Below, piece by piece: positions 36,452 through 45,741 of a DNA stretch of 64,000 nucleotides (its first letter is position 1; the number at the start of each line of letters is the position of its first letter). The notes under the pieces are model-generated. The model made no database searches. It was not told the DNA's origin and saw nothing but the letters and a program-made list of their open reading frames with translations. The stretch lies in NCBI GenBank assembly GCA_903789665.1, contig CAIFEX010000002.1:1-64000 (forward strand), given 5' to 3'. This stretch comes from an uncultured Clostridium sp. GTDB lineage: Bacteria; Bacillota; Clostridia; Clostridiales; Clostridiaceae. The translations under genes were made by a program, and so were the position numbers.

Positions 36452-37930
36452 TTGGAAAACTTTAATATATACAAGGATATTGCAGAGAGAACTCAGGGAG
36501 ACATATACGTGGGAGTTGTAGGCCCTGTCAGAACTGGAAAATCCACTTTTATAAAAAAATTCATGGAAATAATGGTACTTCCCAACATAAATAATTCTTA
36601 TAAAAAGCAGAGAGCAAAAGATGAGCTGCCCCAAAGCTCTTCAGGAAAGTCAATTCATACTACAGAACCTAAATTTGTCCCCAATGAAGCCATAGAAATA
36701 AGTTTAAATGAAAATACCAAATTTAAAGTCAGAATGGTGGATTGTGTGGGATATATAGTTAAAAGTGCATTGGGGTATATGGAGGGAGAAGAGGCCAAAA
36801 TGGTTACGACTCCCTGGTATGACTATGAAATACCCTTTGAGGAAGCTGCAGAGATTGGAACCAAAAAAGTGATAAATGAACATTCGACTATAGGATTTCT
36901 GGTAACTACAGATGGCTCCATAACCGATATAAGCAGAAATGATTATGTTGAAGCTGAAGAGAGAGTGGTAAATGAGCTCAAGTCGATAAACAAGCCTTTT
37001 ATGGTGATCCTAAATTCACAGCATCCCTATGAACCCGATACTATGGATTTGAAGAAAGAACTGGAGAGTAAATATGATGTGCCCGTTCAATGCATGGATG
37101 TACTTAACATGAAGGAAGATGACATAACAAATGTATTTGAAAGAATACTTAAAGAATTCCCAATTAAGGAAATAAACATCAATATGCCGGATTGGATAGA
37201 AAAAATGGAACCATCTCACTGGTTGAAGACGGATTTTATAAATTTGGTGAAAGACATGTGTGAAAGCGTATATAAAATAAGGGACATAGTAAAAGCTGTA
37301 GATGGATTTTCGGATGTGGAGTTCGTGGGAGAATCCGGCATAAGGGAGATTAATATGGGTGAGGGCACTGCCAATATTGATCTAAAGCCCAAAAAAGATC
37401 TTTACTACAAGGTATTGGGTGAAATATGCGGGAAGGAAATTCAAGGGGAAAGTGATCTGTTAACTACGATTAAAGAGATGCACAGTGCAAAAGAAGAATA
37501 TGACAAGATTTCAACGGCACTTAAAGATGTCAGGGAAACCGGTTATGGTTTGGTTGCCCCCCAGCTTTCGGAAATGAAACTTGAGGAACCTGAAATAGTA
37601 AAACAGGGCAATAAGTTCGGGGTAAAGCTAAAGGCCAGTGCACCCTCTTTGCATTTCATAAGGGCTGATATAGAAACAGAGATTTCACCCATCATGGGTA
37701 CTGAAAGGGAAAGCGAGGAGATGGTCAAATCTCTTCTGGAACAATTTGAAAGTGATCCTTCTAAAATATGGCAGAGCAATATGTTTGGCAAGTCACTGGA
37801 GATATTGGTGAAGGAGGGACTTCAGAATAAACTCTATAAAATGCCGGAGGATATTCAGGTTAAAATACAGAAAACACTTCAGAAAATTATAAATGAAGGT
37901 AATGGCGGTTTGATTTGTATTATACTTTAG
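36452..37930 (+). CDS. spoIVA: Spore coat morphogenesis ATPase SpoIVA
   Basis: SpoIVA polymerises with ATP on the forespore surface to form the base of the coat. TTG 36452, 7 bases after GGAGGG, gives 492 residues, exactly the length of the B. subtilis protein. The upstream TTG at 36437 overlaps the ribosome site. Walker A is in GVVGPVRTGKSTF, and the conserved DELPQSSSGKSIHTTEPKF-like region follows (seen as DELPQSS and TTEPKFVP). The end INEGNGGLICIIL matches the family's C-terminus, which binds the membrane through SpoVM. spoVM lies at 53.3 kb in this same window. Confidence 0.97.
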   Translation: MENFNIYKDIAERTQGDIYVGVVGPVRTGKSTFIKKFMEIMVLPNINNSYKKQRAKDELPQSSSGKSIHTTEPKFVPNEAIEISLNENTKFKVRMVDCVGYIVKSALGYMEGEEAKMVTTPWYDYEIPFEEAAEIGTKKVINEHSTIGFLVTTDGSITDISRNDYVEAEERVVNELKSINKPFMVILNSQHPYEPDTMDLKKELESKYDVPVQCMDVLNMKEDDITNVFERILKEFPIKEININMPDWIEKMEPSHWLKTDFINLVKDMCESVYKIRDIVKAVDGFSDVEFVGESGIREINMGEGTANIDLKPKKDLYYKVLGEICGKEIQGESDLLTTIKEMHSAKEEYDKISTALKDVRETGYGLVAPQLSEMKLEEPEIVKQGNKFGVKLKASAPSLHFIRADIETEISPIMGTERESEEMVKSLLEQFESDPSKIWQSNMFGKSLEILVKEGLQNKLYKMPEDIQVKIQKTLQKIINEGNGGLICIIL

Positions 37931-37936
37931 ATTTAT

Positions 37937-37970
37937 GGCTTCAGGTAATTGAATTTGATTGTCTGAAGCT
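37937..37970 (+). terminator. Possible terminator after spoIVA
   Basis: GGCTTCAGG (37937-37945) pairs with TCTGAAGCT (37962-37970), with G-U pairs at both ends. Only a weak T-rich tail follows. Confidence 0.5.
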
Positions 37971-38048
37971 TTAAATTTATTTATAAATGTGTCTATTGGA
38001 GGAATTTTATGATATAATCGTCTTAAACTATAATTTATAAAATTTATC

Positions 38049-38078
38049 TTGAAATCATTGTAGACATTTATGTATAAT
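38049..38078 (+). promoter_or_regulatory. Promoter of the yicC-remA-gmk block
   Basis: TTGAAA (38049-38054), an 18-base spacer and TATAAT (38073-38078). A second, extended -10 (TGaTATAAT at 38010-38018) lies 60 bases upstream, so two starts are possible. Confidence 0.6.
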
Positions 38079-38120
38079 TAATTGTAGACTGGTTTGGTTT
38101 TGCGGAAGGATGAAATTATA

Positions 38121-38999
38121 ATGATTAAAAGTATGACGGGATTTGGAAGGGGCTCAGTAGAATGTGACAGACAGAGCTTTACAGTGGAAGTAAAAAGTGT
38201 AAATCACAGGTATTGTGATTTAAGTATTAGGATGCCCAAAAGTCTTATGCCTTTGGAAGACAAAATAAGAAAAGTTGTTCAACAAAAAATAAATAGGGGT
38301 AAGGTAGATATATTTGTAACTCAGACGGACTTTGGCAATTGTACTACAAAAGCTGTGCTGAATGAAAAATTGGCAGATAGCTATGTAGAGTGTCTAAATA
38401 AAATCAAAGGAAAATACAACATAAAAACAGATATATCCCTTGATTTGATTGCCAAATTCCCAGATATAATAACCTTAAAAAAGGAAGAAGATGATCTTGA
38501 GAATATTTGGAAATATTTATTACAGGCTTTAAATGATGCTCTTTCCATGCTTATGGATATGAGAGAAAAGGAAGGAAAAAAATTAAAGGACAATATGATT
38601 GAGAAATGCGATCACATTCAAATCCTGATGAAAGACATAGAAAGCAAATCTTTTAAGATACCGGAAGAATACAGGGAAAAACTTTCAGAGAGATTAAAGA
38701 ATTTACTGGGAGAATATCCTGTAGATGAAAATAGAATGGCAATGGAAATAGCGTTATTTGCCGACAAGTCATGTATTGATGAGGAAATTGTGAGGCTAAA
38801 CAGCCATATAATTCAATTTAAGGGTACTTTAAATGTTGATGAGCCTGTAGGAAGGAAGCTTGATTTTATATTACAGGAGATGAACAGGGAGGCAAATACC
38901 ATTGCTTCCAAGTCGACAAATTTAGAAATAACCAAATTGATACTAAGTGTGAAAAATGAAGTTGAAAAAATAAGAGAACAGATACAAAATGTGGAATAA
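38121..38999 (+). CDS. yicC: YicC family endoribonuclease/adaptor
   Basis: YicC-family protein, 292 residues, with the invariant N-terminus [10 protein letters not shown], then [17 protein letters not shown], and the DUF1732 C-terminus with [22 protein letters not shown]. coli YicC and Bacillus YloC have been linked to RNA decay and endoribonuclease activity. The frame opens upstream at 38094, but ATG 38121 gives the family N-terminus and follows GGAAGGA by 10 bases. It heads the yloC-remA-gmk-rpoZ-coaBC-priA order known from Bacillus. Confidence 0.93.
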   Translation: MIKSMTGFGRGSVECDRQSFTVEVKSVNHRYCDLSIRMPKSLMPLEDKIRKVVQQKINRGKVDIFVTQTDFGNCTTKAVLNEKLADSYVECLNKIKGKYNIKTDISLDLIAKFPDIITLKKEEDDLENIWKYLLQALNDALSMLMDMREKEGKKLKDNMIEKCDHIQILMKDIESKSFKIPEEYREKLSERLKNLLGEYPVDENRMAMEIALFADKSCIDEEIVRLNSHIIQFKGTLNVDEPVGRKLDFILQEMNREANTIASKSTNLEITKLILSVKNEVEKIREQIQNVE

Positions 39000-39013
39000 A
39001 CAGGAGGAAATAT

Positions 39014-39289
39014 ATGGGTATTAAGTTAATAAATATAGGCTTTGGAAATATTGTTTCGGCAAATAGGTTAGTGGCTATAGTGAGTCCGGAATCTGCGCCA
39101 ATAAAGAGAATAATTCAGGAAGCAAGAGACAGGGGAATGCTCATCGATGCCACTTATGGAAGAAGGACTAGAGCTGTTATAATAACTGACAGCGATCATA
39201 TAATACTTTCGGCGGTTCAGCCTGAAACGGTGGCACATAGGTTGTCCTCTAAGGATGAAGACGATGAAATCAGTGAGGTTGAGGAATAA
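39014..39289 (+). CDS. remA: Extracellular matrix regulator RemA (DUF370)
   Basis: A 91-residue DUF370 protein with [20 protein letters not shown] and [17 protein letters not shown], the DNA-binding positive stretch of RemA. In Bacillus it activates biofilm matrix and osmoprotection genes as a ring-shaped multimer. In clostridia the targets are unknown, and the tail here is unusually acidic ([14 protein letters not shown]). ATG 39014 follows AGGAGG. The stop codon touches the gmk start. Confidence 0.93.
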   Translation: MGIKLINIGFGNIVSANRLVAIVSPESAPIKRIIQEARDRGMLIDATYGRRTRAVIITDSDHIILSAVQPETVAHRLSSKDEDDEISEVEE

Positions 39290-39958
39290 ATGCAAAAAAA
39301 AGGTCTTCTAATTGTAATATCAGGGCCCTCAGGTGCAGGAAAAAGTACGGTGTGCAAGGCCCTTGTGAAAGAGAATAAATTTTGGATTTCCACTTCAGCT
39401 ACTACGAGATCTCCCCGGGAGGGCGAAGTGGATGGGATAAATTATTATTTTTTGAGTGAAGAAGATTTTAAGAATAAAATAAAAAAAGATGATTTTTTGG
39501 AGTATGCAAAAGTATATGGCAATTATTACGGAACGCCTAAATCACAGGCTTTAAAAGCCATAAAAGAGGGAAATGATGTTGTACTTGAAATTGACATTCA
39601 GGGTGCTCTTATGGTAAAAAAGGCTTATCCTGAGGGCGTGTTTATATTCATACTTCCCCCTTCAATGAAGGAGTTGAAGAAGAGGATTATAAACAGAGGC
39701 AGTGAAACACCTGAATCTTTTACAACTAGATTTAATTCGGCATATAAAGAAATAAATTATGTATCGAAATACAACTATGTGGTTATAAATGATACTGTAG
39801 GCAATGCTGTAAAAAATATAGAAAGTATAATTGCAGCGGAAAAATGTAGAGTGGATAGGGTTAAAGATGAGATATTAAATCCTAAGGAGGGAATTACATA
39901 TGGACAACTCGATGATAAATCCATCTGTTGTAGATCTGCTAAAAATAGTAAACAATAG
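39290..39958 (+). CDS. gmk: Guanylate kinase
   Basis: Gmk phosphorylates GMP to GDP. It has the P loop SGPSGAGKST, the GMP-binding region TTRSPREGEVDGINYYFL, EIDIQGALMVKK and the lid/arginine segment RIINRGSETPESF. At 222 residues it is longer than most bacterial guanylate kinases because the reading frame runs 59 bases into rpoZ. The last 19 or so residues (YGQLDDKSICC and on) are encoded in rpoZ sequence in another frame. ATG 39290 directly follows the remA stop. The ribosome site for rpoZ lies inside this gene. Confidence 0.96.
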   Translation: MQKKGLLIVISGPSGAGKSTVCKALVKENKFWISTSATTRSPREGEVDGINYYFLSEEDFKNKIKKDDFLEYAKVYGNYYGTPKSQALKAIKEGNDVVLEIDIQGALMVKKAYPEGVFIFILPPSMKELKKRIINRGSETPESFTTRFNSAYKEINYVSKYNYVVINDTVGNAVKNIESIIAAEKCRVDRVKDEILNPKEGITYGQLDDKSICCRSAKNSKQ

Positions 39959-40118
39959 GTATGCTTTGATCACTATAGTGGCTAAAAGGGCAAGACAGTT
40001 AATTGATGGAGACGAACCCTTGGTGGATATAGATTCGACTAAACCTGTCACTATAGCCATTAACGAGGTATATCAAAAATTGATTTCTTATGAAACTTCA
40101 AAAGAGGGTATAAAGTAA
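39900..40118 (+). CDS. rpoZ: DNA-directed RNA polymerase subunit omega
   Basis: A 72-residue omega subunit with the family pattern: NPSVVDLLKIVNNRYALITIVAKRARQL (seen in pieces: VDLLKIVNNRYAL, AKRARQL) followed by KPVTIAINEVYQ. It stabilises the beta-prime subunit. ATG 39900 follows AAGGAGGGA and lies within gmk. The stop overlaps the first base of coaBC (TAATG). The position is standard for the gmk-rpoZ-coaBC order. Confidence 0.94.
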   Translation: MDNSMINPSVVDLLKIVNNRYALITIVAKRARQLIDGDEPLVDIDSTKPVTIAINEVYQKLISYETSKEGIK

Positions 40119-41317
40119 TGCTGAATACAGGTGAGGGGAAAAATGTAGTCATAGGAGTAACTGGAGGAATAGCGGCCTATAAGGCATTGGACGTGGTTAG
40201 CAGACTTAAGAAGAGGGGTTTTGACGTAAATGTCATAATGACCAGATCCGCAGTGAAGTTTGTTTCATCTCTTAGTTTTCAGACCATGAGCCAGAATATA
40301 GTGAATGTGGATATGTTTGATGAGCCAAAATCATGGGAAATACAGCATATCTCTCTTGCAAAGAAGGCGGATTTAATAGCGGTTGTTCCTGCAACTGCCA
40401 ATATAATAGGAAAGGTATCAAATGGAATAGCGGACGATCTTTTGACTACTACAATTATGGCGAGCAGAGCTCCAGTGGTTTTTGCACCTGCTATGAATAC
40501 CAACATGTATGAAAATCCTATTTTACAGGACAATATAAATAAACTCATGAAATTTGGATATGAATTCATAAAGCCTGCATCAGGAAGACTGGCATGTGGC
40601 GACAGCGGGGCAGGCAAGCTTCAGGATACAAATTTTATAACCCAGGTAATTGAGAGCATGCTCTATGATAAAAAGGATCTGAAGGGTAAGAAAGTGCTTG
40701 TTACTGCCGGCCCTACCATGGAGGATATAGATCCAGTAAGGTATATAACCAATAGATCCTCCGGCAAGATGGGATATTCTATAGCTGAGGAGGCGAGAGA
40801 CAGGGGGGCAGAAGTTACCCTTGTTTCTGGACCGACGAGTTTGGAAATGCCATTTGGAGTACAGTTTGTCGGTGTGAGGACAAATGAGGAAATGTTAAAT
40901 GCAGTACTTGAAAAATTTGATAAGCAGGATATAGTTATAAAGGCGGCTGCGGTTTCTGATTATAAACCCAAGGCCTATTCTCAAAAGAAGATAAAAAAGA
41001 ATGAAGATGAGCTTTCACTTCCAATGATCAAGGATATTGACATACTTAAAGAGCTTGGAAAATTGAAGGACAATCAAATTTTGGTGGGCTTTGCTGCGGA
41101 AAGTAATGATCTTATAAAAAATGCCGCAAAAAAATTGGAAAATAAAAATTTAGACTATATAGTTGCCAATAATATAACGGGTGAAGATACCGGATTTGCC
41201 TCAGATAACAATAAAGTTACCATAATATTCAGGGATGGCGATAAAGTTGATTTGAATAAAATGACTAAGAGGGAAGTAGCACGTAAATTGTTTGATATAT
41301 TGACATCTAGGTTATAA
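40118..41317 (+). CDS. coaBC: Bifunctional phosphopantothenoylcysteine decarboxylase / phosphopantothenate-cysteine ligase
   Basis: CoaBC makes 4'-phosphopantetheine for coenzyme A. The N-terminal flavodoxin-like CoaC domain (about 1-185) shows GVTGGIAAYKALDVV, the FMN/active-site PAMNTNMYENP and the Cys-containing GRLACGDSGAGKL lid. The CoaB domain contains VTAGPTMEDIDPVRYITNRSSG (seen as TAGPTMEDIDPVR and NRSSGKMG) and KAAAVSDYKPK. Length 399. Its ATG shares one base with the rpoZ stop. coaD, a later enzyme of the same pathway, is at 58.6 kb. Confidence 0.97.
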   Translation: MLNTGEGKNVVIGVTGGIAAYKALDVVSRLKKRGFDVNVIMTRSAVKFVSSLSFQTMSQNIVNVDMFDEPKSWEIQHISLAKKADLIAVVPATANIIGKVSNGIADDLLTTTIMASRAPVVFAPAMNTNMYENPILQDNINKLMKFGYEFIKPASGRLACGDSGAGKLQDTNFITQVIESMLYDKKDLKGKKVLVTAGPTMEDIDPVRYITNRSSGKMGYSIAEEARDRGAEVTLVSGPTSLEMPFGVQFVGVRTNEEMLNAVLEKFDKQDIVIKAAAVSDYKPKAYSQKKIKKNEDELSLPMIKDIDILKELGKLKDNQILVGFAAESNDLIKNAAKKLENKNLDYIVANNITGEDTGFASDNNKVTIIFRDGDKVDLNKMTKREVARKLFDILTSRL

Positions 41318-41331
41318 ATTTTTTATATTTT

Positions 41332-41363
41332 TAAGAGGGGCTGAAAATTGAATGCCTCTCTTA
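41332..41363 (+). terminator. Hairpin between coaBC and priA
   Basis: TAAGAGGGGC (41332-41341) pairs with GCCTCTCTTA (41354-41363) with one G-U pair and a 12-base loop. A modest T/A-rich tail follows. Confidence 0.6.
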
Positions 41364-41397
41364 TTTAATTTAATGTTTATTGTAAAAGGGTGATCAG

Positions 41398-43599
41398 GTG
41401 TATACATATGCAGGAATTATCGTGAATAACAGTTCCGTGAAATTGGATAAGATTTTTACCTATAAAGTACCGGAAAAATTGAAAGATAAGATAAAAATAG
41501 GCTTCAGAGTTAAAGTTCCCTTTGGAAAGGGAAATAAAAAAGTGGACGGATTTATAGTAAGGCTTTATGAAAATATATTAAATGACAATAAAATCAAAGA
41601 TATAATTGATTTTTGCGATGATTTCCCCCTTTTTACGTTAAAAGACTTAGAGCTTATAGAGGAAATGAGAAAGAGGTATCTGTGCACCTATCTGGACTGT
41701 ATAAAGATGTTTGTACCGAGAGGTATTTTGAAGGGTATGAAGGACAAGGAAGAAAACTTGGTGTACACAGGCAGAGAGCCAGAAAAAAGATTTGCCAGGG
41801 ATCCATATAGAAAAATATATAAATTGGTGGAAGATGAAAATGGAAAACATACCAAAAATTTTATAAGCAAAAAATATGATGTATCTCTGTCCTCCATAAA
41901 TACTATGATAAAACACGGTTTTCTCATTACCGGAAAAAGCGTGGTTGGTAGATACGATGATAGAAAATACAGCAGATACTCCAAAAAAATATTGAATAGG
42001 GAACAGCAGCTGGCAGTAAATAAGATAATGAATTTAGATAAAAGCATGTTTTTAATTCACGGAGTTACGGGAAGCGGCAAGACTGAAATTTATATGCAGC
42101 TTGTGGAGAAGGCTATGAAAGACGGAATGGAATCCATTATATTAGTACCTGAAATTGCACTTACTCCCCAAATGGTAGAAAGGTTTAAGGGAAGATTTGG
42201 AAAGGACATAAGTGTATTTCACAGTAAATTATCCGACGGGGAAAGATATGACGAATGGATGAGGGTAAAAAGGGGTCAGGTAAAAGTTGCCATAGGAGCT
42301 AGATCGGCTATTTTTTTACCTTTTGAGAATCTGGGGTTTATAATAATAGATGAAGAACAGGAGTGGAGCTACAAATCAGACAGCAATCCCAAGTACAATG
42401 CCAGAGAAATAGGGGAGATGAAATGCAGACAATATGGCTGTAAAATGGTGTTGGGTTCAGCTACACCTTCTATAGAAACTTATTATAGATGCACCAGAGG
42501 TGAAATTGAGCTTGTGACTTTGAGAAACAGGGCCGATGGGGCAGCTATGCCTAAAATTAGGATTGTAGATATGAGAGAAGAGCTTGTGAATAACAATAAA
42601 TCCATGTTCAGCAGGATTTTGTATAAATCCATTTGTGACAGATTGAATAGGGGAGAACAGGTAATATTGTTTTTAAATAGAAGGGGATATTCTACCTTTG
42701 TATCCTGTAGAAAATGCGGCTATGTGTTTAAGTGTAATAACTGTGACATATCTTACACGTACCACCATGATATTGATAAACTCATATGTCATTACTGCGG
42801 AAGCAGGATTGACGTGCCCAAAGTTTGCCCCAAATGCGGGAGTAAATATGTAAAGTATTTTGGAGTCGGTACTGAGAAAATAGAAAAGTTGATAAAGGAA
42901 AAATTTCCCGGGGCAAAAGTACTCAGGATGGATTTTGATACTACAAGAAAGAAAAATTCCTATGAGAAAATATATAATACCTTTAAAGAGGGCAGAGCCG
43001 ACATATTGGTGGGAACGCAGATGATAGCAAAAGGGCTGGATTTCAAAAATGTTACCCTGGTTGGAGTGATAGCGGCAGATCTGTCAATTAATCTTCCTGA
43101 TTTTAGATCTGCAGAAAGAACCTATGAATTGATAACGCAGGTTTCTGGAAGGGCAGGTAGAGGTCAAAAACCGGGAGAAGTAATTGTACAGACCTACAGC
43201 CCTGAAAATTACAGCTTGAAATGTGCTGCAAAAAACAATTACAGAGATTTTTATAATAGGGAAATTGTAGTGAGAAAGAACATGAATTATCCGCCATTTT
43301 CAGATATTCTTCTTATAAATGTGAGCAGTAAGAATGAGGGCATATTAATAAAAAATATACAAAATGTTGGTATATTTTTGAGGAATATTCTTGAGAAAAA
43401 TGATAAAATTAAAATGTTGGGTCCGTGCCCCTGTGAAATATCTAAGATAAAGGAATACTATAGGTGGAAGATAATGATAAAGGGAAAAATAAGTTTAAAT
43501 ATGGCACAAAATATAAGAAAAATAGTTTATGATCTGTTAAAAGATGTTTATAATGATATAAGGGTTAGTATAGATATAAATCCTACTAATATGATGTAA
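41398..43599 (+). CDS. priA: Primosomal replication restart helicase PriA
   Basis: PriA reloads replication forks. The 733-residue protein has an N-terminal 3'-binding domain, Walker A GVTGSGKTE, motif II IIDEEQEWSYKSD, helicase motifs AIGARSAIF and LGSATPSIETYYR, a zinc-binding insert with CRKCGYVFKCNNC, CHYCG and CPKCG, and QVSGRAGRG. Motif II reads DEEQ where many PriA proteins have DEEH. GTG 41398 follows AAAGGGTGA. Confidence 0.96.
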   Translation: MYTYAGIIVNNSSVKLDKIFTYKVPEKLKDKIKIGFRVKVPFGKGNKKVDGFIVRLYENILNDNKIKDIIDFCDDFPLFTLKDLELIEEMRKRYLCTYLDCIKMFVPRGILKGMKDKEENLVYTGREPEKRFARDPYRKIYKLVEDENGKHTKNFISKKYDVSLSSINTMIKHGFLITGKSVVGRYDDRKYSRYSKKILNREQQLAVNKIMNLDKSMFLIHGVTGSGKTEIYMQLVEKAMKDGMESIILVPEIALTPQMVERFKGRFGKDISVFHSKLSDGERYDEWMRVKRGQVKVAIGARSAIFLPFENLGFIIIDEEQEWSYKSDSNPKYNAREIGEMKCRQYGCKMVLGSATPSIETYYRCTRGEIELVTLRNRADGAAMPKIRIVDMREELVNNNKSMFSRILYKSICDRLNRGEQVILFLNRRGYSTFVSCRKCGYVFKCNNCDISYTYHHDIDKLICHYCGSRIDVPKVCPKCGSKYVKYFGVGTEKIEKLIKEKFPGAKVLRMDFDTTRKKNSYEKIYNTFKEGRADILVGTQMIAKGLDFKNVTLVGVIAADLSINLPDFRSAERTYELITQVSGRAGRGQKPGEVIVQTYSPENYSLKCAAKNNYRDFYNREIVVRKNMNYPPFSDILLINVSSKNEGILIKNIQNVGIFLRNILEKNDKIKMLGPCPCEISKIKEYYRWKIMIKGKISLNMAQNIRKIVYDLLKDVYNDIRVSIDINPTNMM

Positions 43600-43633
43600 T
43601 TTATAGTTTGGTTTGAGAGGAGAAACGCATAAT

Positions 43634-44098
43634 ATGGCTTTAAGAAATATTAGAAAATATGGTGACGATATACTGAGAAAAAAAAGCAGGAAAGTTGATG
43701 TTATAAATGATAGAATTAAGACACTGCTTGGAGACATGGTGGATACGCTGTATGAAGAAGACGGTATAGGTCTTGCAGCACCTCAAGTTGGTGTTTTAAA
43801 AAGGATTGTGGTAATTGACATAGGTGATGGTGTGTTATATAAACTTGTAAATCCGGAAATTATATATAGTGAAGGCAGTTATATAGATAGAGAGGGATGC
43901 CTGAGCATACCTGGAGTGGAAGGCGAAGTGGAAAGACCTCAGATAGTGAAAGTAAAGGCATTGAATGAAGAGGGTGAAAAGATAGTAGTGGAAGGAAAAG
44001 ATTTGCTTGCCAGGGCATTTTGCCATGAGATAGATCATTTAAATGGTGTACTTTTTATAGATAAAATTGTAAAAAAAGAAGGTGAAGGTGGCAAATGA
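43634..44098 (+). CDS. def: Peptide deformylase
   Basis: Def removes the formyl group from new proteins. All three motifs are seen: [18 protein letters not shown] with the metal Cys, and CHEIDHLNG with the HExxH metal site. It is 154 residues from ATG 43634, which follows GAGAGGAGAA. A TTG at 43613 is in frame but upstream of that site. The stop overlaps the fmt start by four bases (ATGA). Def and Fmt act at opposite ends of the same formyl cycle. Confidence 0.96.
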   Translation: MALRNIRKYGDDILRKKSRKVDVINDRIKTLLGDMVDTLYEEDGIGLAAPQVGVLKRIVVIDIGDGVLYKLVNPEIIYSEGSYIDREGCLSIPGVEGEVERPQIVKVKALNEEGEKIVVEGKDLLARAFCHEIDHLNGVLFIDKIVKKEGEGGK

Positions 44099-45030
44099 AT
44101 ATAGTTTTTATGGGAACTCCTGATTTTTCAGTACCATCTTTAAAAAGGCTGATAGAGGAATTCGATGTGGCGGCTGTATTTACACAACCTGATAGACCAA
44201 AGGGCAGAGGTAGAAAGATAGCTTTTTCTCCTGTCAAAGAAGAGGCTGTCAAACACAACATACCTGTCTATCAGCCCGTCAGTTTGAAAAAGGATGGCCG
44301 GGTATTAAGCGAGCTGAAAAAAATGAAACCGGATTTTATAGTAGTTGCAGCTTACGGCCAGATACTTACAGGGGAAGTGCTGAGTATACCTAAAAATGGA
44401 TGCATTAATTTACATGCATCACTTTTGCCAAAATATAGGGGGGCAGCGCCTATAAACTGGTGTATTATAAAAGGTGAGAAAGAGACTGGAAATACTACCA
44501 TGTTCATGGATACCGGGCTTGATACGGGAGATGTGCTTTTGAGAAGTACCGTTGAGATTTCAGAGGACATGACAGCAGGAGATCTTACAGATGTATTGAA
44601 AGAAGACGGAGCCAGTTTACTTGTAAAAACTCTTAAAGGGCTAAAAGCAGGTACAATTGAAAGAAAGAAGCAGGGGAAGACCACAACCGTCTATGCAAAA
44701 ATGCTCTCGAGGAACATGGCAAAGATAAACTGGGATCTCAGCAGCATTGAGATAAAAAATTTTGTAAGGGGTTTAAATCCATGGCCTATTGCATATACTC
44801 AATATAAAGGGGAAAGCATGAAAGTATATCAGGTTAAAATATCGGATGAAACATCCCCTACAAAGGAAGCCGGACGTATACTTGAAGTTTCCAAACAGGG
44901 TATTAAAGTGGCCTGCGGCAGGGGTATCGTTGTAATAAAAAATATACAGTTTCCAGGCGGGAGGCCTATGGAAGTTAGTGAATATATAAAGGGGCATTTG
45001 ATAGAACCAGGCATTGTACTAGGGAAATAG
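44095..45030 (+). CDS. fmt: Methionyl-tRNA formyltransferase
   Basis: Fmt transfers a formyl group from 10-formyl-THF to initiator Met-tRNA. The 311-residue protein has [17 protein letters not shown], the catalytic region [18 protein letters not shown] with the Asn/His pair, [10 protein letters not shown], and the C-terminal OB-like tRNA-binding domain ([13 protein letters not shown]). The start ATG overlaps the end of def, indicating coupled translation. A zinc-peptidase gene follows after about 20 bases. Confidence 0.97.
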   Translation: MNIVFMGTPDFSVPSLKRLIEEFDVAAVFTQPDRPKGRGRKIAFSPVKEEAVKHNIPVYQPVSLKKDGRVLSELKKMKPDFIVVAAYGQILTGEVLSIPKNGCINLHASLLPKYRGAAPINWCIIKGEKETGNTTMFMDTGLDTGDVLLRSTVEISEDMTAGDLTDVLKEDGASLLVKTLKGLKAGTIERKKQGKTTTVYAKMLSRNMAKINWDLSSIEIKNFVRGLNPWPIAYTQYKGESMKVYQVKISDETSPTKEAGRILEVSKQGIKVACGRGIVVIKNIQFPGGRPMEVSEYIKGHLIEPGIVLGK

Positions 45031-45050
45031 CTCATATGGAGGTGTAATTG

Positions 45051-45731
45051 ATGTTTTATTTTGATAGCAGTATTATTATATTAATTCCAGCACTTTTAGT
45101 AGCAATCTGGGCTCAATACAAGGTATCTTCCACTTTCAATAAATATTCCAGATATGGCAGCCACAACGGATATACGGGTGCCCAGGTGGCCAGAATGCTT
45201 TTGGACGGCAGCGGCCTTTATGATGTACCTGTGGAATTGATACCCGGGAAATTAAGCGATCATTATGATCCGTCCAAGAGGGTCATGAGGCTCTCGCAGG
45301 ATGTTTATTATGGGAATTCTGTAGCATCAATAGGGGTGGCGGCCCACGAAACCGGTCATGCTATTCAACATAAAAATGGATATGTTCCGCTTATTATAAG
45401 AAATTCCATTGTCCCTGTAGTGAATTTTGGTTCTAATGCCTCATGGATACTGCTTCTGGCTGGATTCATTCTAGGAATCAGAGGACTTGTGAATTTAGGA
45501 ATAATTTTATTTACTTCAGTTGTATTGTTTCAGATAATAACTCTTCCGGTGGAATTAAATGCTTCAAAGAGAGCTTTAAGGATGCTAGAGGGAAAAAATA
45601 TACTTTACTCAGGCGAGTTAAGCGGTGCAAGATCAGTTTTAAGTGCTGCTGCTATGACCTATGTGGCTGCCATATTGACTTCTATAGCAAACTTGCTGAG
45701 ACTCATATATATAAGTAGAGATAGAAATTAG
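45051..45731 (+). CDS. Zinc metallopeptidase (YugP/DUF2268-like membrane protease)
   Basis: Membrane-embedded zinc protease of 226 residues. One N-terminal helix (IIILIPALLVAIWAQY), a soluble stretch, the HExxH motif in VAAHETGHAIQH (about residue 98), then two more helices and a final one. It matches the YugP family of unknown substrate. ATG 45051 follows GGAGGTG with 6 bases between. It lies between fmt and rsmB, which are direct neighbours in Bacillus. Confidence 0.9.
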   Translation: MFYFDSSIIILIPALLVAIWAQYKVSSTFNKYSRYGSHNGYTGAQVARMLLDGSGLYDVPVELIPGKLSDHYDPSKRVMRLSQDVYYGNSVASIGVAAHETGHAIQHKNGYVPLIIRNSIVPVVNFGSNASWILLLAGFILGIRGLVNLGIILFTSVVLFQIITLPVELNASKRALRMLEGKNILYSGELSGARSVLSAAAMTYVAAILTSIANLLRLIYISRDRN

Positions 45732-45741
45732 AGGTAAAAAT

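Noticed and set aside
45443-45718. 91-codon frame inside the zinc peptidase gene.
   Set aside because: It lies fully within the correct gene in another frame and has no family features.
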